Shown here piece by piece: positions 1-10,490 of a stretch of 64,000 nucleotides of DNA (positions are counted from its first letter, which is position 1; the number at the start of each line of letters is the position of its first letter). The notes beneath the pieces are model-generated. The model was not told the origin of the DNA. It made no database searches and saw only the letters and a list, made by a program, of their open reading frames with translations. Location of the stretch: the NCBI GenBank assembly GCA_024364735.1, contig JAGFNQ010000282.1, forward strand, positions 47,142 to 111,141, written 5' to 3'. The translations under genes were made by a program, and so were the position numbers. The stretch comes from Boesenbergia rotunda (Eukaryota > Streptophyta > Magnoliopsida > Zingiberales > Zingiberaceae).

Positions 1-460
1 AGAAAAAGACCTCTGACATAATCATGACCTGACAGAGCCGCTACACATTAATTGGGTCAGAGGGGACAACTTGAACAGATTGTCAGGCGGCTATGACAGT
101 CTCACAGAGCAACTAAAGCTGTCATTAGTCCAGTCTGCCAACTGACTAATTCTTAATGAGACAGGACAGTTCTGACATGGCAGAGGAGCTTCTCCTCCCC
201 TATATAACTCCCCTTTGGGCTCCAAAGAAGGGGTTGCTGCCATTTGAAACCTCTGCTCCACTTTGCGCTCTCGTTTTTGGTTCAACCCAAGCCACTTATG
301 TCCTATTAGCACTCAAGCCCGACCTCGACCCCCACGCTACTGTAGATCGGTTATCTTGGTCAGACCGAGTCATCCTAGCAAGGACTTTCTTCACTTGTCG
401 ACGGGATCAGTATGAGTCAATAAAAAAAACTCAATTAATTTCAAGATGAATGATGACTAA
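1..460 (+). other. Possible LTR fragment (plant gypsy-like), uncertain
   Basis: This stretch has LTR-like composition. A GC-moderate leader with several short CTGACA/TGTCAG-type words is followed by a TATA-like TATATAAC near 201 and then a pyrimidine-rich transcribed-leader-like segment. The reading frames here are short and show no recognisable protein. No matching partner copy and no TSD are visible in the window, so an ordinary host promoter or degenerate DNA cannot be excluded. Confidence 0.25.
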
Positions 461-563
461 TATATTTTATCATTTTGAGATATGGAGTTAAAATTTGATA
501 AAATTAATATGTCTGTTTTTTTCACGTGCTAGTTACAATATCAGAACCTCCTTTATATTGATC

Positions 564-833
564 AAGAGAAAGGTTGACGGGCCTCTCCGGGACTATGGTT
601 GCCAGTGGTAGGGTGACTAGTTGCTATCCCAGGCATCCGCGGTTCGATCTCCAGCTACGGCGTATTTGTAGAAATTTTTCCTCCAAATGGGCGTAAACCC
701 TGGGACGCTAGACTTCTAGACCGCCTATTGTGAGCGCTTCCCGATTTACCCTGGCGGCTGGTGGGAAACTTCCGTGAGGTCGGACTGGTCGCCCGAGGTT
801 GGAAAAACCTCGTTAATCATTTAAGAGAAAGGT
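564..833 (+). mobile_element. tRNA-derived SINE with 11-bp target-site duplication
   Basis: The body at 575-822 starts with a tRNA-like head. An A-box-like GTTGCCAGTGGTAGGG lies near 598-613 and a B-box GGTTCGATCTC at 641-651, the split RNA polymerase III promoter expected of plant SINEs. A tRNA-unrelated tail follows and ends in a T-rich stretch. The body is flanked by direct repeats AAGAGAAAGGT at 564-574 and 823-833, which are read as the TSD. A diverged relative of the same tail lies near 12960-13110. Confidence 0.72.
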
Positions 834-2085
834 AGATGGGTATTGAGGACGAGCGAATCACCTTTTGTCATCGTGAATAAAAAATCAATTAAATTGAATT
901 TAAAAGTAATTTATCAAAAATTTAGTTTTTTAAAATCTTAATTATTTCGATTAATTTAGTAATGTATTAAATTAATCAGATTTATTCCAGTTTCTGTATA
1001 AAATTTGATAGATTCAATTTATTTGTTTAGAATGATTTATTCAATTTAGATTTAAACGTTAACCGATTGCTCGTATATAGTAAGCGCATATATAGGTGTT
1101 CATGCCATCATATTATATAAGCCAGTTGGTCTTTTCAGGATAGATATATAAAAATACATAAGGCTGGATTTTCGATAAAGTAGTCCTCACGATGGATTAA
1201 TATTGATGGTAAAAAATTAAAAACCCCTCACGATCAATCTCGTAATCATTTATAAAATCCTCACGATGGATCTCATAGTCATCTATAAAGATAAATAACG
1301 TCTAATCTATAAAGATAAATATTGAATGACTTTTGTTAATCATCTATAAAGATAAATAACGTCTAATCTATAAAGATAAATAATGAATGAATTTTGTTTT
1401 GGAACACTAACCGAGACATGAAAATAATAAGAACCTGATAAATATTTTATTGCCACGATCGGACCTCCCAATTTTTCAATGACAGCACTTCATGTGTAAC
1501 GAGAGCATCTGTCCATCCCGGGACAACGCAGGGCTGATTTCGGTTGCGGACTGAGAGAGACAAAAGGCGTTGGTGCAGCTGTCACTTTCCAGGCCAGACA
1601 GTGATTAAAACTTGGAACCAGTCGCTAATCAAATCGCTAATGCTAGATTTAAACCGTATCTTCATACAAACTGTCAATCGGACCGGGCCCATTCATGGGT
1701 CAGCACGATCTGGGCTGAGCCGTCTGTGTCCGGCCGGCATCCCCAGGTTCGGCTGAGCTAAGCGCGGTTAATTTTGGTTCGCTTTTTGTATCATTAGACT
1801 ATTTAAAATAAAAGGCAAAATAATAAAATTTAATAAATAGTTAATAAATAAGACTTTCATAAAAAAATTTAATATTTGAATAAATCAAATTAGTTGTTCG
1901 TTGTTTATTGAATGCAATGTCTTTATTTTTTTAACTATATATAAGTAAATGGTTATTTCAGTGGGTGGGCGTTTTATTTATTTTACTTCTATATTTTCTT
2001 TTAATTAATAATTTGTTTTTATATATTTGGTTTGATTACTTTTCTGCAACAAATTTAAATACTTAATTAAGTGAATAGATCGGGA
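834..2085. other. AT-rich intergenic DNA, no gene seen
   Basis: This is mostly AT-rich, low-complexity DNA apart from the 61-bp tandem repeat at 1280-1401. A GC-richer patch at 1500-1760 opens a 70-codon frame (1544-1756) with no recognisable protein features. It is more likely degenerate repeat DNA than a gene. Confidence 0.4.
1280..1401 (+). repeat. Two-copy 61-bp tandem repeat
   Basis: Two adjacent copies of a 61-bp unit start at 1280 and 1341. Each contains CATCTATAAAGATAAATAAC and a second internal CTATAAAGATAAAT, so each copy is itself a partial duplication. Only a few substitutions separate the copies, which points to a fairly recent local duplication. Confidence 0.75.
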
Positions 2086-2698
2086 ATGAGAGTCCCTGAG
2101 ACTGGATCGAAAGAATCCCGATCGAGAAGAAGAGTTCCCGAGATTGGCTCAGGAGAGTCCTTGAAACCAGATCGGGAAGCAGAGCCCTAAGACCAACTCG
2201 GGAGAGTGGAGCCCAAAGAGCAGTTCAAGGAGCATAAAACAGATTGGGAAAAGCTTCAGACCCTCCTCCTTCAGAATAGAAAATGCAACAGGTAGTCATT
2301 GGCTGTAACGTATGATAATAATGGGCTTAATGGTCGTGGTGGACGTTACCAGCCTTCCTGAGAGGAGAATAACTGCTAAACAACGGAGGACCATTAAACG
2401 TGAGGGTGGGGGAGGAGGGCGTGGGAAGAAGAGACATCGAGTATATAAGGTGCTTCGACACCCAGATGAAGGCTTTCAATCACGGTGAAAACTAAACTCT
2501 AATACTTTTTCTCGTTTGCTCCCTACTAGAGAGATTTTTGACTTGAGCGTCAGAGAGGGTTTCACCAGAACTCCTTCTGGTATATCCCCTTTACGTTTAT
2601 GTTAATTTCGTAGGCGCCAACGTTTTTCCTCCCCGTCGTCACCTCAGGCTACACTTTGATGATTTACCATCGTCATCATTCACTTCCAGAACATCTAG
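2086..2698 (+). mobile_element. LTR fragment, probably Tat-type Ty3/gypsy
   Basis: The segment has an upstream part with repeated AGATCGGGA/GAGAGTCC words, a TATA-like GTATATAAGG near 2440, and downstream a TTGACTTGAGCGTCAGAGAG word. Words of this GACTTGAGCGTCGGAG type are, from general knowledge, common just downstream of the transcription start in Tat-lineage gypsy LTRs. No second LTR, primer-binding site or TSD was found, so this would be a solo or truncated LTR. It is directly followed by a SINE. Confidence 0.4.
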
Positions 2699-2960
2699 CG
2701 TAGATCACAATTTAGATGCCCCCACGGGCTGACTTAGTTGGTAAGGCGTCTGGCTGCTTGCGGAGGTCTCAGGTTCGAGAGTCGCCAGTCTCACACGGGG
2801 TAAAAACCTGGTCTGCTGGCTTAAATCCTCTCTGCCCCAGACACCTTACCCCACCAGTAAAAACCGTGATTTACCCCCTCTGGACACTTATGGGGCCGGG
2901 ACCAGGGGGCCGCTAAGGCGGCGATTCCACCTTTTTTACAACGTAGATCACAATTTAGAT
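2699..2960 (+). mobile_element. tRNA-derived SINE with 19-bp target-site duplication
   Basis: The element body is 2718-2941. An A-box-like GACTTAGTTGGTAAGG lies near 2729 and a B-box GGTTCGAGAGT at 2772-2782, so the head is tRNA-like. The tail is GC-rich and ends in TTTTTTACAA. Perfect 19-bp direct repeats at 2699-2717 and 2942-2960 (CGTAGATCACAATTTAGAT) flank it, a clear target-site duplication of the length expected for LINE-mediated retroposition. The perfect repeats suggest a fairly young insertion. The 66-codon frame across it is not a gene. Confidence 0.85.
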
Positions 2961-3011
2961 ACTCTATTTGTGATTAATTATGCCATCTTTCATCATCCGT
3001 ATAGGTAAGAT

Positions 3012-3215
3012 TTAGGGGGCGCTTGGTATATATACATTCGGCAATGGGAATGGTAATGAGTTTTGATTGAGGGGTTTATGGGTTTGATGATAACCTAGTA
3101 GGGGCTGAGTTATAAAATCATAGGTATCATATCCATATTTTGATTCCGATCCCATATACCAAGCTTCATGAATGAGAATGAAATCTCCCGACTTCTAAAC
3201 CTAAGCGCCCCCTTA
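3012..3215. mobile_element. PIF/Harbinger-like MITE
   Basis: The 198-bp element at 3015-3212 has terminal inverted repeats: GGGGGCGCTTGGT on the left and, read inverted, GGGGGCGCTTAGGT on the right. It is flanked by TTA at 3012-3014 and 3213-3215. A 3-bp TTA/TAA duplication with G-rich termini is the signature of PIF/Harbinger-type MITEs. There is no coding capacity. Confidence 0.75.
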
Positions 3216-3497
3216 TATATAAACACAACTCTAGGTCTGTTTATAGATATATTTAATTTACCTAAAATATAATTATGATTTTATTTTTATATCGACAATA
3301 TGTTAAACTTAGAAAGATAATATAATTTACTTTATTAATGACGCCTGATTTTTAGGCTTGATAAATCTTAATTAATTAGATATGTACGCCAGCTTTTTAC
3401 ACGTTTAATCCTCTACTATTTATAAAAATAATATATATATTTTTTCCATTATCAAACTATTTTACACCACTAATCTAAGGGAAGTAATAATTATAGG
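3216..3497. other. AT-rich intergenic DNA between MITE and retroelement
   Basis: There is no gene here. The segment at about 3384-3480 (GCCAGCTTTTTACACGTTTAATC followed by CTACTATTTA) resembles words at 20760-20830 inside a lipase intron and more loosely at 13268 onward. It is probably an old dispersed repeat. Confidence 0.35.
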
Positions 3498-3502
3498 ATA
3501 TA

Positions 3503-5023
3503 TGTTGGGACCGGTAGACGAGCTAGAGGGGGGTGATTAGCTCCGATTTGCTTCGTGATGATTTGTCGCGGCGGAAGACTCGAGCAAACGCTAACACAAA
3601 GGATTTACTTGGTATCCACCCCGGTCGGGTGACTAATCCAAGGATCCACTCTCCTCACTCTCTCATACACTATGAAAGATCTCCTTCTTGAGGTGGAGAA
3701 ACCTCTTACAAGCTTTCACAAAGATACAACAAGAATCAAAGCAAACACAAAATGAAATCTTACAAGATTTACAATGAATAATCTCTCTTTGCTTTCCTTG
3801 CTATCTTCAAGCTTGTGGTTGCCTCTAGAACCTTGGAAATGCAGCAGCAAAAACCTCCAAGACTTCCCTTGAGATGGCACCAATGAAGAAGGAAAAAGGG
3901 GAGAAGAGTTGTGGCTCAAAACCTGCGTGAAAACCCTTATACCCGACGCCTAGGGTTCCCTAATCGATTACCCAATCGATTACCACGTCATACTAGCCGT
4001 TCAACGGCTAGTTTTTGAACCTGAATCGATTAGCCAATCGATTAAGACTGCCCTTAATCGATTGACCAATCGATTAAGAGAAGGCTGAATCGATTACCCA
4101 ATCGATTCAGCCACCTTCTGTTCTCGCAACAAACTCTCTTAATCGATTACCCAATCGATTCACTTTCTCCTTAATCAATTACCTAATTGATTAAGATTCT
4201 CCTTAATCAATTACCTAATTGATTACCATCCTTCTTAATCAATTACCCAATTGATTAAGATCCTTCTTGTTTTCGCGAGACAACAACCCAATCGATCACC
4301 CAATCGATTGAGACCAACCTAACTTGTGTTCACGGTCAACCCCTTTGACCAACCTCGATTTTACGGTCAACCCCTTTGACCAACCTGGACTTCACGGTCA
4401 ACCCCTTTGACCAACCTGGATTTCTTCTGCCTAGTTCCCAACTAGGACTTAACCTGATTCCCCACCAGGTTTGCCTAACACTCGAGTTAGGTCTAGTCTC
4501 TCGGTAGACTTCCACCTTGCCAGCATGCGATCTACCCGATCCATCTGGACTTCACCTAGTCCCACTAGGTCTTCTCCCATGCCAGCGTGCGATCTCCCCG
4601 ATCCACCTGGACTTCACCTAGTCCCACTAAGTGTGCCTAGTCCCACTAGGTCTTTTTCCATGCCAGCGTGCGATCTCCCCGATCCACCTGGACTTCACCT
4701 AGTCCCACTAGGTGTGCCTAGTCCCACTAGGTCTTTTCCCATGCCAGCGCACGATCTCCCCGATCCATCTGGACTTCACCTAGTCCCACTAGGTGTACCT
4801 AGTCCCACTAGGTCTTTTCCCATGCCAGCGCACGATCTCCCCGATCCACCTGGACTTCACCTAGTCAAGTCTCCAGTCAACCTTGACCCACTTGACACCA
4901 TACGACATTCAACCATAATTATCAAATTCAAACATCAATGTCAAACATCGAAACATACACCTCAAGCTCACCCGAGCTTTGTCAAACTAGGTCAACCCTG
5001 ACCTAACCAAGATTGCACCAACA
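3503..5023 (-). repeat. 3' LTR of Sirevirus-like element A
   Basis: This 1521-bp LTR is bounded by TG...CA (TGTTGGGACC on the left, GCACCAACA on the right). It is nearly identical to 8545-9877: I see single-base length differences, such as a 6 versus 7 G run near the edge and an extra A near 9176. Near identity implies a young element. It contains a cluster of paired AATCGATT palindromes (about 3960-4310), three copies of a CGGTCAACCCCTTTGACC dyad (4330-4410) and a minisatellite (about 4540-4865). Short frames such as 4471-5001 and 3716-3919 recur in both LTRs and are repeat artefacts. Confidence 0.88.
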
Positions 5024-6884
5024 ATCTCCCCCTTTTTGATGTTTGACAATATGTTTGAGAAAGACTAAACCCTATTAGCCTTTCAACCTATTCATTTTCT
5101 CCCCCTTTGACACACATCAAAACTCTCTCCCTGAGAATTTATATGGTCAAAGGTATACCCAATGAAAATCTCATACTATTCATTGAACCTATGCTCAACC
5201 TTGAGCACCCATGAAGATTCCCAATCTCCATTCATTCACTTATACCAAAATGAAAATTTTAAACACATGCCTTTAAGGAAGACCTCCCCCTCAAAACATG
5301 CACTAAACCTCTATCATTGCACCAACAATGATTTTTGAGAATACCTAAATCTTTAGGAAATCTCAACTTGAGGTGATGAGATTTAAAGATTCAAAACTTG
5401 AATCAAAATCTCTCCTTAACCCTTAAATGTTCACCAAACCATTTCCCCCTTTTTTTTATATATATATATTACACTGAAATTTACCCAAATATACTTATAA
5501 AGGTATTCCAATGGGCTAGGGATTGGTAGGTTGCTCAAAAATGGGTTAACTGACTGAAATCAGACAGTTTCAGTCTCACCAATCGATTGGCGTTGGGAAC
5601 CAATCGATTACTCCGTGCCTTAATCGATCAACTGATCGATTACGGCTGCCCTTAATCGATCAACGGATCGATTACGCGAGCTTCTGTGCTCGCAGATAGG
5701 GCTACCAATCGATTGATCAATCGATTGGCGACTATTCCAATCGATCACCCGATCGATTGGGAGTTTCTGATTTCTGAAAACAAATTCAGATTCGAATTTC
5801 AGAAACTTCTAAATAATTCTACAAAATTTGAAAAATTCTAAAATTTCGTGTAGACATTATTTATGCCATATACTATCAGGGAAAAATAATTTTCTATGAA
5901 AATAACCTTTATTTTCAAAGATTGACACAAAATTGGAAGCCATTGAAATATTTCAATGTTTCACTCTATTTTGTATCCAATTCATCAATAATGAGTGCTA
6001 TCAAAAGATAGTCTTCACCAAGGTTTTCCAAGATAGTTGTAAAATATTTTTCAAAACAATATCCAACCATGTTCCTTGGGCTAAGTGTACATGACTTGTA
6101 CATTAGCTTTCCCAATGATTGGAGTTCATTGAACTTCATGATTTGATGATACTAAAACTCAATAGGATGCATATAAATCAACACTTTGAGTTTTATTCAT
6201 CTTCCTAACATCTCACTTGTTCTAATGTGTCTCTAAAACACACACAAATCACCTTATAGTCTTAGTGAGATGTGAAAGTCATGTTCTCGCTAATCTTAGG
6301 GTTCATGCATTTCTACCTAGGCATTATAAACCTTGATCATCCACCTAGGATGCCAATTAATGTCAATGTCCTTGCTTTCAATAAAAATCAAATTTATGCA
6401 TGATTAATGACTATGATATGCATCATATGAGAATTTTCACAAGAAATTTTAGCTAGATGATGCATGTATGACATGACATATAATATTTTCATGATAAATA
6501 TGAATGATGAAACATGATGTCATGGCATGTGATAGGACATACAAAACATGGCATGATAGCACAAAAGAAAATACCTAGATTTCCTATCTAAGTATCAATA
6601 ATTCATCGCTAAGCCATTGATAATCCTAAATTTTCCCTAATTTCCAAGATAATGCCAAAACCCCCAACTTGGCCTATCTTTGGATTCTAACCTAGTTGTG
6701 CCAACTTTTTATTAAGTTCAATCTTCCAAAAAGATAGTTTGGCACGTATTTACTCCTCCTAGAGTAAATAAATGAATCCTTCATTTTCAAGGGTAGTAAT
6801 TCCTTGAAAATGTCCTAAAGTGCCAACTACATCAAGGTTGGGCTAACTACCCTTCCAATTAGAGTTGACACTCCCTAGACCTAT
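5024..6884 (-). other. Non-coding 3' internal region and polypurine tracts of element A
   Basis: On the minus strand this lies between gag and the 3' LTR, where pol would be expected. No frame longer than about 60 codons and no RT, integrase or protease motif is present. The 3' polypurine tract is at 5024-5037 (ATCTCCCCCTTTTT on plus). Further copies at about 5098-5108 (TCTCCCCCTTTG) and 5282-5293 (CTCCCCCTC) form the multi-PPT arrangement described for Sireviruses. A second cluster of AATCGATT dyads lies at 5575-5760. Confidence 0.7.
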
Positions 6885-8416
6885 CTAGGGTGTGGCGAAC
6901 ACACTCTTAGGAACCCAAAACCTATTGATGCTCCTTGGGTGTTCTAGGTATTCACTAGGGATGACTTCCCTTGATACCTTCCGAAAGACTTTCTTAGGCT
7001 TCTCCGAAGCCTTAGTCCCCTTTGTCTTGTCTTGGTCAACTCTAGGGATGGCTTCCCTTGTGACCTTAACTTGACTCCTAGACCTAGATTGAGTTCCATA
7101 CCTATATGGAACTCTATGATAGGATGGACCATCATCCTTAGCTTTAAGTTTGTATCCCAAATCTTTCTTACTCCTAGAAGGACCATGATTTCCTAAATCT
7201 AGGTTTTGAGCTCTTGATCCCTTAAATAGATTTTCTATTTTCTTAAGGGATTTTTCTAATGTCTCAAGTTTTGACCTCAAAACTTGATTTTCAATCATTA
7301 CTTCATCAAGGCTTGGTTTTCTAGTATAGCCTTTGTGATTGTTCTTCTTGGCCTTGTTTTGGGTAGGTCTACCCTTGAATGATCTAAAATCTTCTCTAAC
7401 CTTAGGTGTAGTGGACCTAGCATGGAAGGCTCTATATTTTTCCTTAGGTTTTACAAACCTCCTATTTTCATGATAAATTGCATTAAAATGATAAAAATTT
7501 CTTTAGCATGCATATTTTCATGATGAAAAGAATTACCATTACCTAATGGTACCTTAGGCTTAATCTTGGAGGCTCCCCTTGACTTAAGCTCCTCCTTTTG
7601 ACTTTGGTCGGATCCTTCCCCTTTGGACATTGATTCCGATAATGTCCTTTTTGCTTGCATGAGAAGCACACAATGTGCTTCTTATCTTTCTTTGCCACGG
7701 GGTCGACCTCCTTTGGCTTCTCCTTGGTCTTGGGTGCCACTTGCACCTTCTTATTGACCAATTTGGGACACTTGCTCTTATAGTGCCATTTTTTCCTACA
7801 CTCAAAGCAAATGATATGATCTTTATTTTTGCAAATTGAAATTTTTATACCTTTGCTTGTAGGAGTGTGGCATGACTCTTCACTTGATCCGGAAGTAGAT
7901 ACTTCTTCTTCTTCCGGAGTCAATGACCTTTGCTCCCCCTCAATCCTAGAGGTGGAGACTTCTTCTTTTTCCTCCTCGGCCAATGCTTCTTGAATTTTCT
8001 CCTCGGATGTTGAGCATCTCTCAATTTCCGAGTCCTCTTCATTTGATGAATCTCCCTCTTCGGATTTGTCTTGATTTGGTAGAGTGGAGGGATCTTCATG
8101 AAGCCTTGCCAATTTGCTCCAAAGCTCATTGGCATCTTTGAATTCTCCAATCTTGTCCAAGATGGTGCTTGGCAATAGATTGACCAATAACTTGGTCACT
8201 TTATCGTTGGCCTCGCATCTCTTGATTTGCCTCCTCACTCCATTTGCTTTTCTTGAGGAGCTTCCCTTTGGTGCTTGTTGGAGCTTCAAAACCCTCCATT
8301 AGAGCAAACCATTGCTCTATCTCCATCATGAAGAAATTTTCAATCTTTGACTTCCAAAGATCGAAATTTGCCTTGTCGAATGGTGGAGGTGCCCTTGTGT
8401 CATAGCCAAACTCCAT
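6885..8416 (-). pseudogene. Broken gag of Sirevirus-like element A
   Basis: The gag lies on the minus strand and is spread over at least three frames. The N-terminal part, from about 8416, has the retrotransposon gag look (APPPFDKANFDLWK, then a FFMMEIEQWFALMEG helix). The main part, 8289-7543, continues with LLVNLLPSTILDKI, an acidic Ser/Glu-rich linker, and two CCHC zinc knuckles (CFECRKKWHYKSKC and CFSCKQKGHYRNQC) that bind the genomic RNA. The C-terminal part, 7298-6885, has a coiled-coil-like start (NQVLRSKLETLEKSLKKIE) and ends RFWVPKSVFATP. Frameshifts near 8215 and 7610, and probably near 7450, break it. About 500 codons in all; it cannot give a full Gag as it stands. Confidence 0.75.
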
Positions 8417-8530
8417 TTTTGAAGTTGAACCCTTTTGATGATGACTTCTTGAAATTAGGGTTTCTTCCAACTTCTTCTTCTTCCTCTAGCTCTTGCCCTC
8501 TTGGCGATGAGTCCAATGAAGAGCAACCTT

Positions 8531-8544
8531 GCTCTGATACCACT
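8531..8544 (-). promoter_or_regulatory. Primer-binding site of element A (initiator tRNA-Met)
   Basis: Read on the minus strand, AGTGGTATCAGAGC follows the LTR end GGTCCCAACA directly. TGGTATCAGAGC complements the 3' end of plant initiator tRNA-Met, the usual primer for Ty1/copia reverse transcription. It fixes the orientation of A as minus. Confidence 0.9.
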
Positions 8545-9877
8545 TGTTGGGACCGGTAGACGAGCTAGAGGGGGGGTGATTAGCTCCGATTTGCTTCGTG
8601 ATGATTTGTCGCGGCGGAAGACTCGAGCAAACGCTAACACAAAGGATTTACTTGGTATCCACCCCGGTCGGGTGACTAATCCAAGGATCCACTCTCCTCA
8701 CTCTCTCATACACTATGAAAGATCTCCTTCTTGAGGTGGAGAAACCTCTTACAAGCTTTCACAAAGATACAACAAGAATCAAAGCAAACACAAAATGAAA
8801 TCTTACAAGATTTACAATGAATAATCTCTCTTTGCTTTCCTTGCTATCTTCAAGCTTGTGGTTGCCTCTAGAACCTTGGAAATGCAGCAGCAAAAACCTC
8901 CAAGACTTCCCTTGAGATGGCACCAATGAAGAAGGAAAAAGGGGAGAAGAGTTGTGGCTCAAAACCTGCGTGAAAACCCTTATACCCGACGCCTAGGGTT
9001 CCCTAATCGATTACCCAATCGATTACCACGTCATACTAGCCGTTCAACGGCTAGTTTTTGAACCTGAATCGATTAGCCAATCGATTAAGACTGCCCTTAA
9101 TCGATTGACCAATCGATTAAGAGAAGGCTGAATCGATTACCCAATCGATTCAGCCACCTTCTGTTCTCGCAACAAAACTCTCTTAATCGATTACCCAATC
9201 GATTCACTTTCTCCTTAATCAATTACCTAATTGATTAAGATTCTCCTTAATCAATTACCTAATTGATTACCATCCTTCTTAATCAATTACCCAATTGATT
9301 AAGATCCTTCTTGTTTTCGCGAGACAACAACCCAATCGATCACCCAATCGATTGAGACCAACCTAACTTGTGTTCACGGTCAACCCCTTTGACCAACCTC
9401 GATTTTACGGTCAACCCCTTTGACCAACCTGGACTTCACGGTCAACCCCTTTGACCAACCTGGATTTCTTCTGCCTAGTTCCCAACTAGGACTTAACCTG
9501 ATTCCCCACCAGGTTTGCCTAACACTCGAGTTAGGTCTAGTCTCTCGGTAGACTTCCACCTTGCCAGCATGCGATCTACCCGATCCATCTGGACTTCACC
9601 TAGTCCCACTAGGTCTTCTCCCATGCCAGCGTGCGATCTCCCCGATCCACCTGGACTTCACCTAGTCCCACTAAGTGTGCCTAGTCCCACTAGGTCTTTT
9701 TCCATGCCAGCGTGCGATCTCCCCGATCCACCTGGACTTCACCTAGTCCCACTAGGTGTGCCTAGTCCCACTAGGTCTTTTCCCATGCCAGCGCACGATC
9801 TCCCCGATCCATCTGGACTTCACCTAGTCCCACTAGGTGTACCTAGTCCCACTAGGTCTTTTCCCATGCCAGCGCAC
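8545..9877 (-). repeat. 5' LTR of element A, truncated in the minisatellite
   Basis: The sequence matches 3503-4833 almost base for base, from TGTTGGGACC onward. The match stops at about 9877, inside the 'CATGCCAGCGCAC' part of a minisatellite unit. The remaining ~190 bp of the LTR, including its outer TGTTGGTGC end, are missing and sequence of element B follows directly. Breakage within a tandem repeat suggests a recombination or end-joining point. Confidence 0.85.
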
Positions 9878-10490
9878 TACTTCCGAAAAGTCTAGAAGAG
9901 TCACTAGGCAGGTCGTAATCGATTGGTTCCCAACACCAATCGATTGGTGAGACTGAAACTGTCTATTTTCAGTCCATTAACCCATTGTTAAGTAACCTAA
10001 CAATCCCTAGACCCTAGAATTACTTTTATAAGTATATTTGGGTAAATTTCATTGTGAAATCATAAAGGGAAATGGTTTGGTGAACATTTAAGGGTTAAGG
10101 AGAGATTTTGATTCAAATTTTGAATTTCAAAATCTCAATTACCTCAAGTTGAGTTCTCCTAAAGGTTTAGGAACTCAAAAATCATTGTTGGTGCAATGAT
10201 AGAGGTTTAGAGCGTGTTTTGAGGGGGAGGTCTTCCTTAACAACATGTGGTTGAATTTTTATTTTTGGAATAAGTGAATGAATGGAGATTAGGAATCTTC
10301 ATGAGTGCTCATGGGTGAGCATGGGTTTAAATGAAAGGTATGAGACTTTCATTGGATTTGCCTTTGACCATATAGACTCTCGGGGAGCGGTTTGATGTGT
10401 GTCAAAGGGGGAGAAATATGGGAGAGATTGAAAGGCTAATAGGGATTAGTCTTTCTCAAACATATTGTCAAACATCAAAAAGGGGGAGAT
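9878..10490 (+). other. 3' internal remnant of element B with polypurine tract
   Basis: From about 9915 the plus strand resembles the reverse complement of 5024-5610 of element A (CAATCGATTGGTGAGACTGAAACTG and onward), but with many differences. B is therefore a diverged relative of A rather than the same copy. PPT-like runs occur at about 10219 (TTTTGAGGGGGAGG) and 10400 (GTCAAAGGGGGAGA), with the terminal tract AAAAAGGGGGAGAT at 10477-10490. The first ~37 bp (9878-9914) match nothing clearly. Confidence 0.72.

Noticed and set aside
156..449. A 97-codon frame on plus
   Set aside because: Upstream LTR-like composition, no domain, and an overlapping minus-strand frame of equal quality.
3716..3919. 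A 67-codon frame on minus, identical at 8759-8962
   Set aside because: It is the same LTR segment in both LTRs of element A; there are no protein features.
3955..4315. AATCGATT pairs considered as a CRISPR-like array
   Set aside because: Spacers are not of constant length, repeats are 8-bp palindromes, and the context is a plant LTR.
4471..5001. A 176-codon proline-rich repeat ORF (DLPDPPGLHLVPL units), also at 9515-9895 and on minus at 10662-11177
   Set aside because: It lies in an LTR minisatellite; the frame is open only because the repeat unit has no stop. Copies in both LTRs and in inverse orientation argue against a gene.
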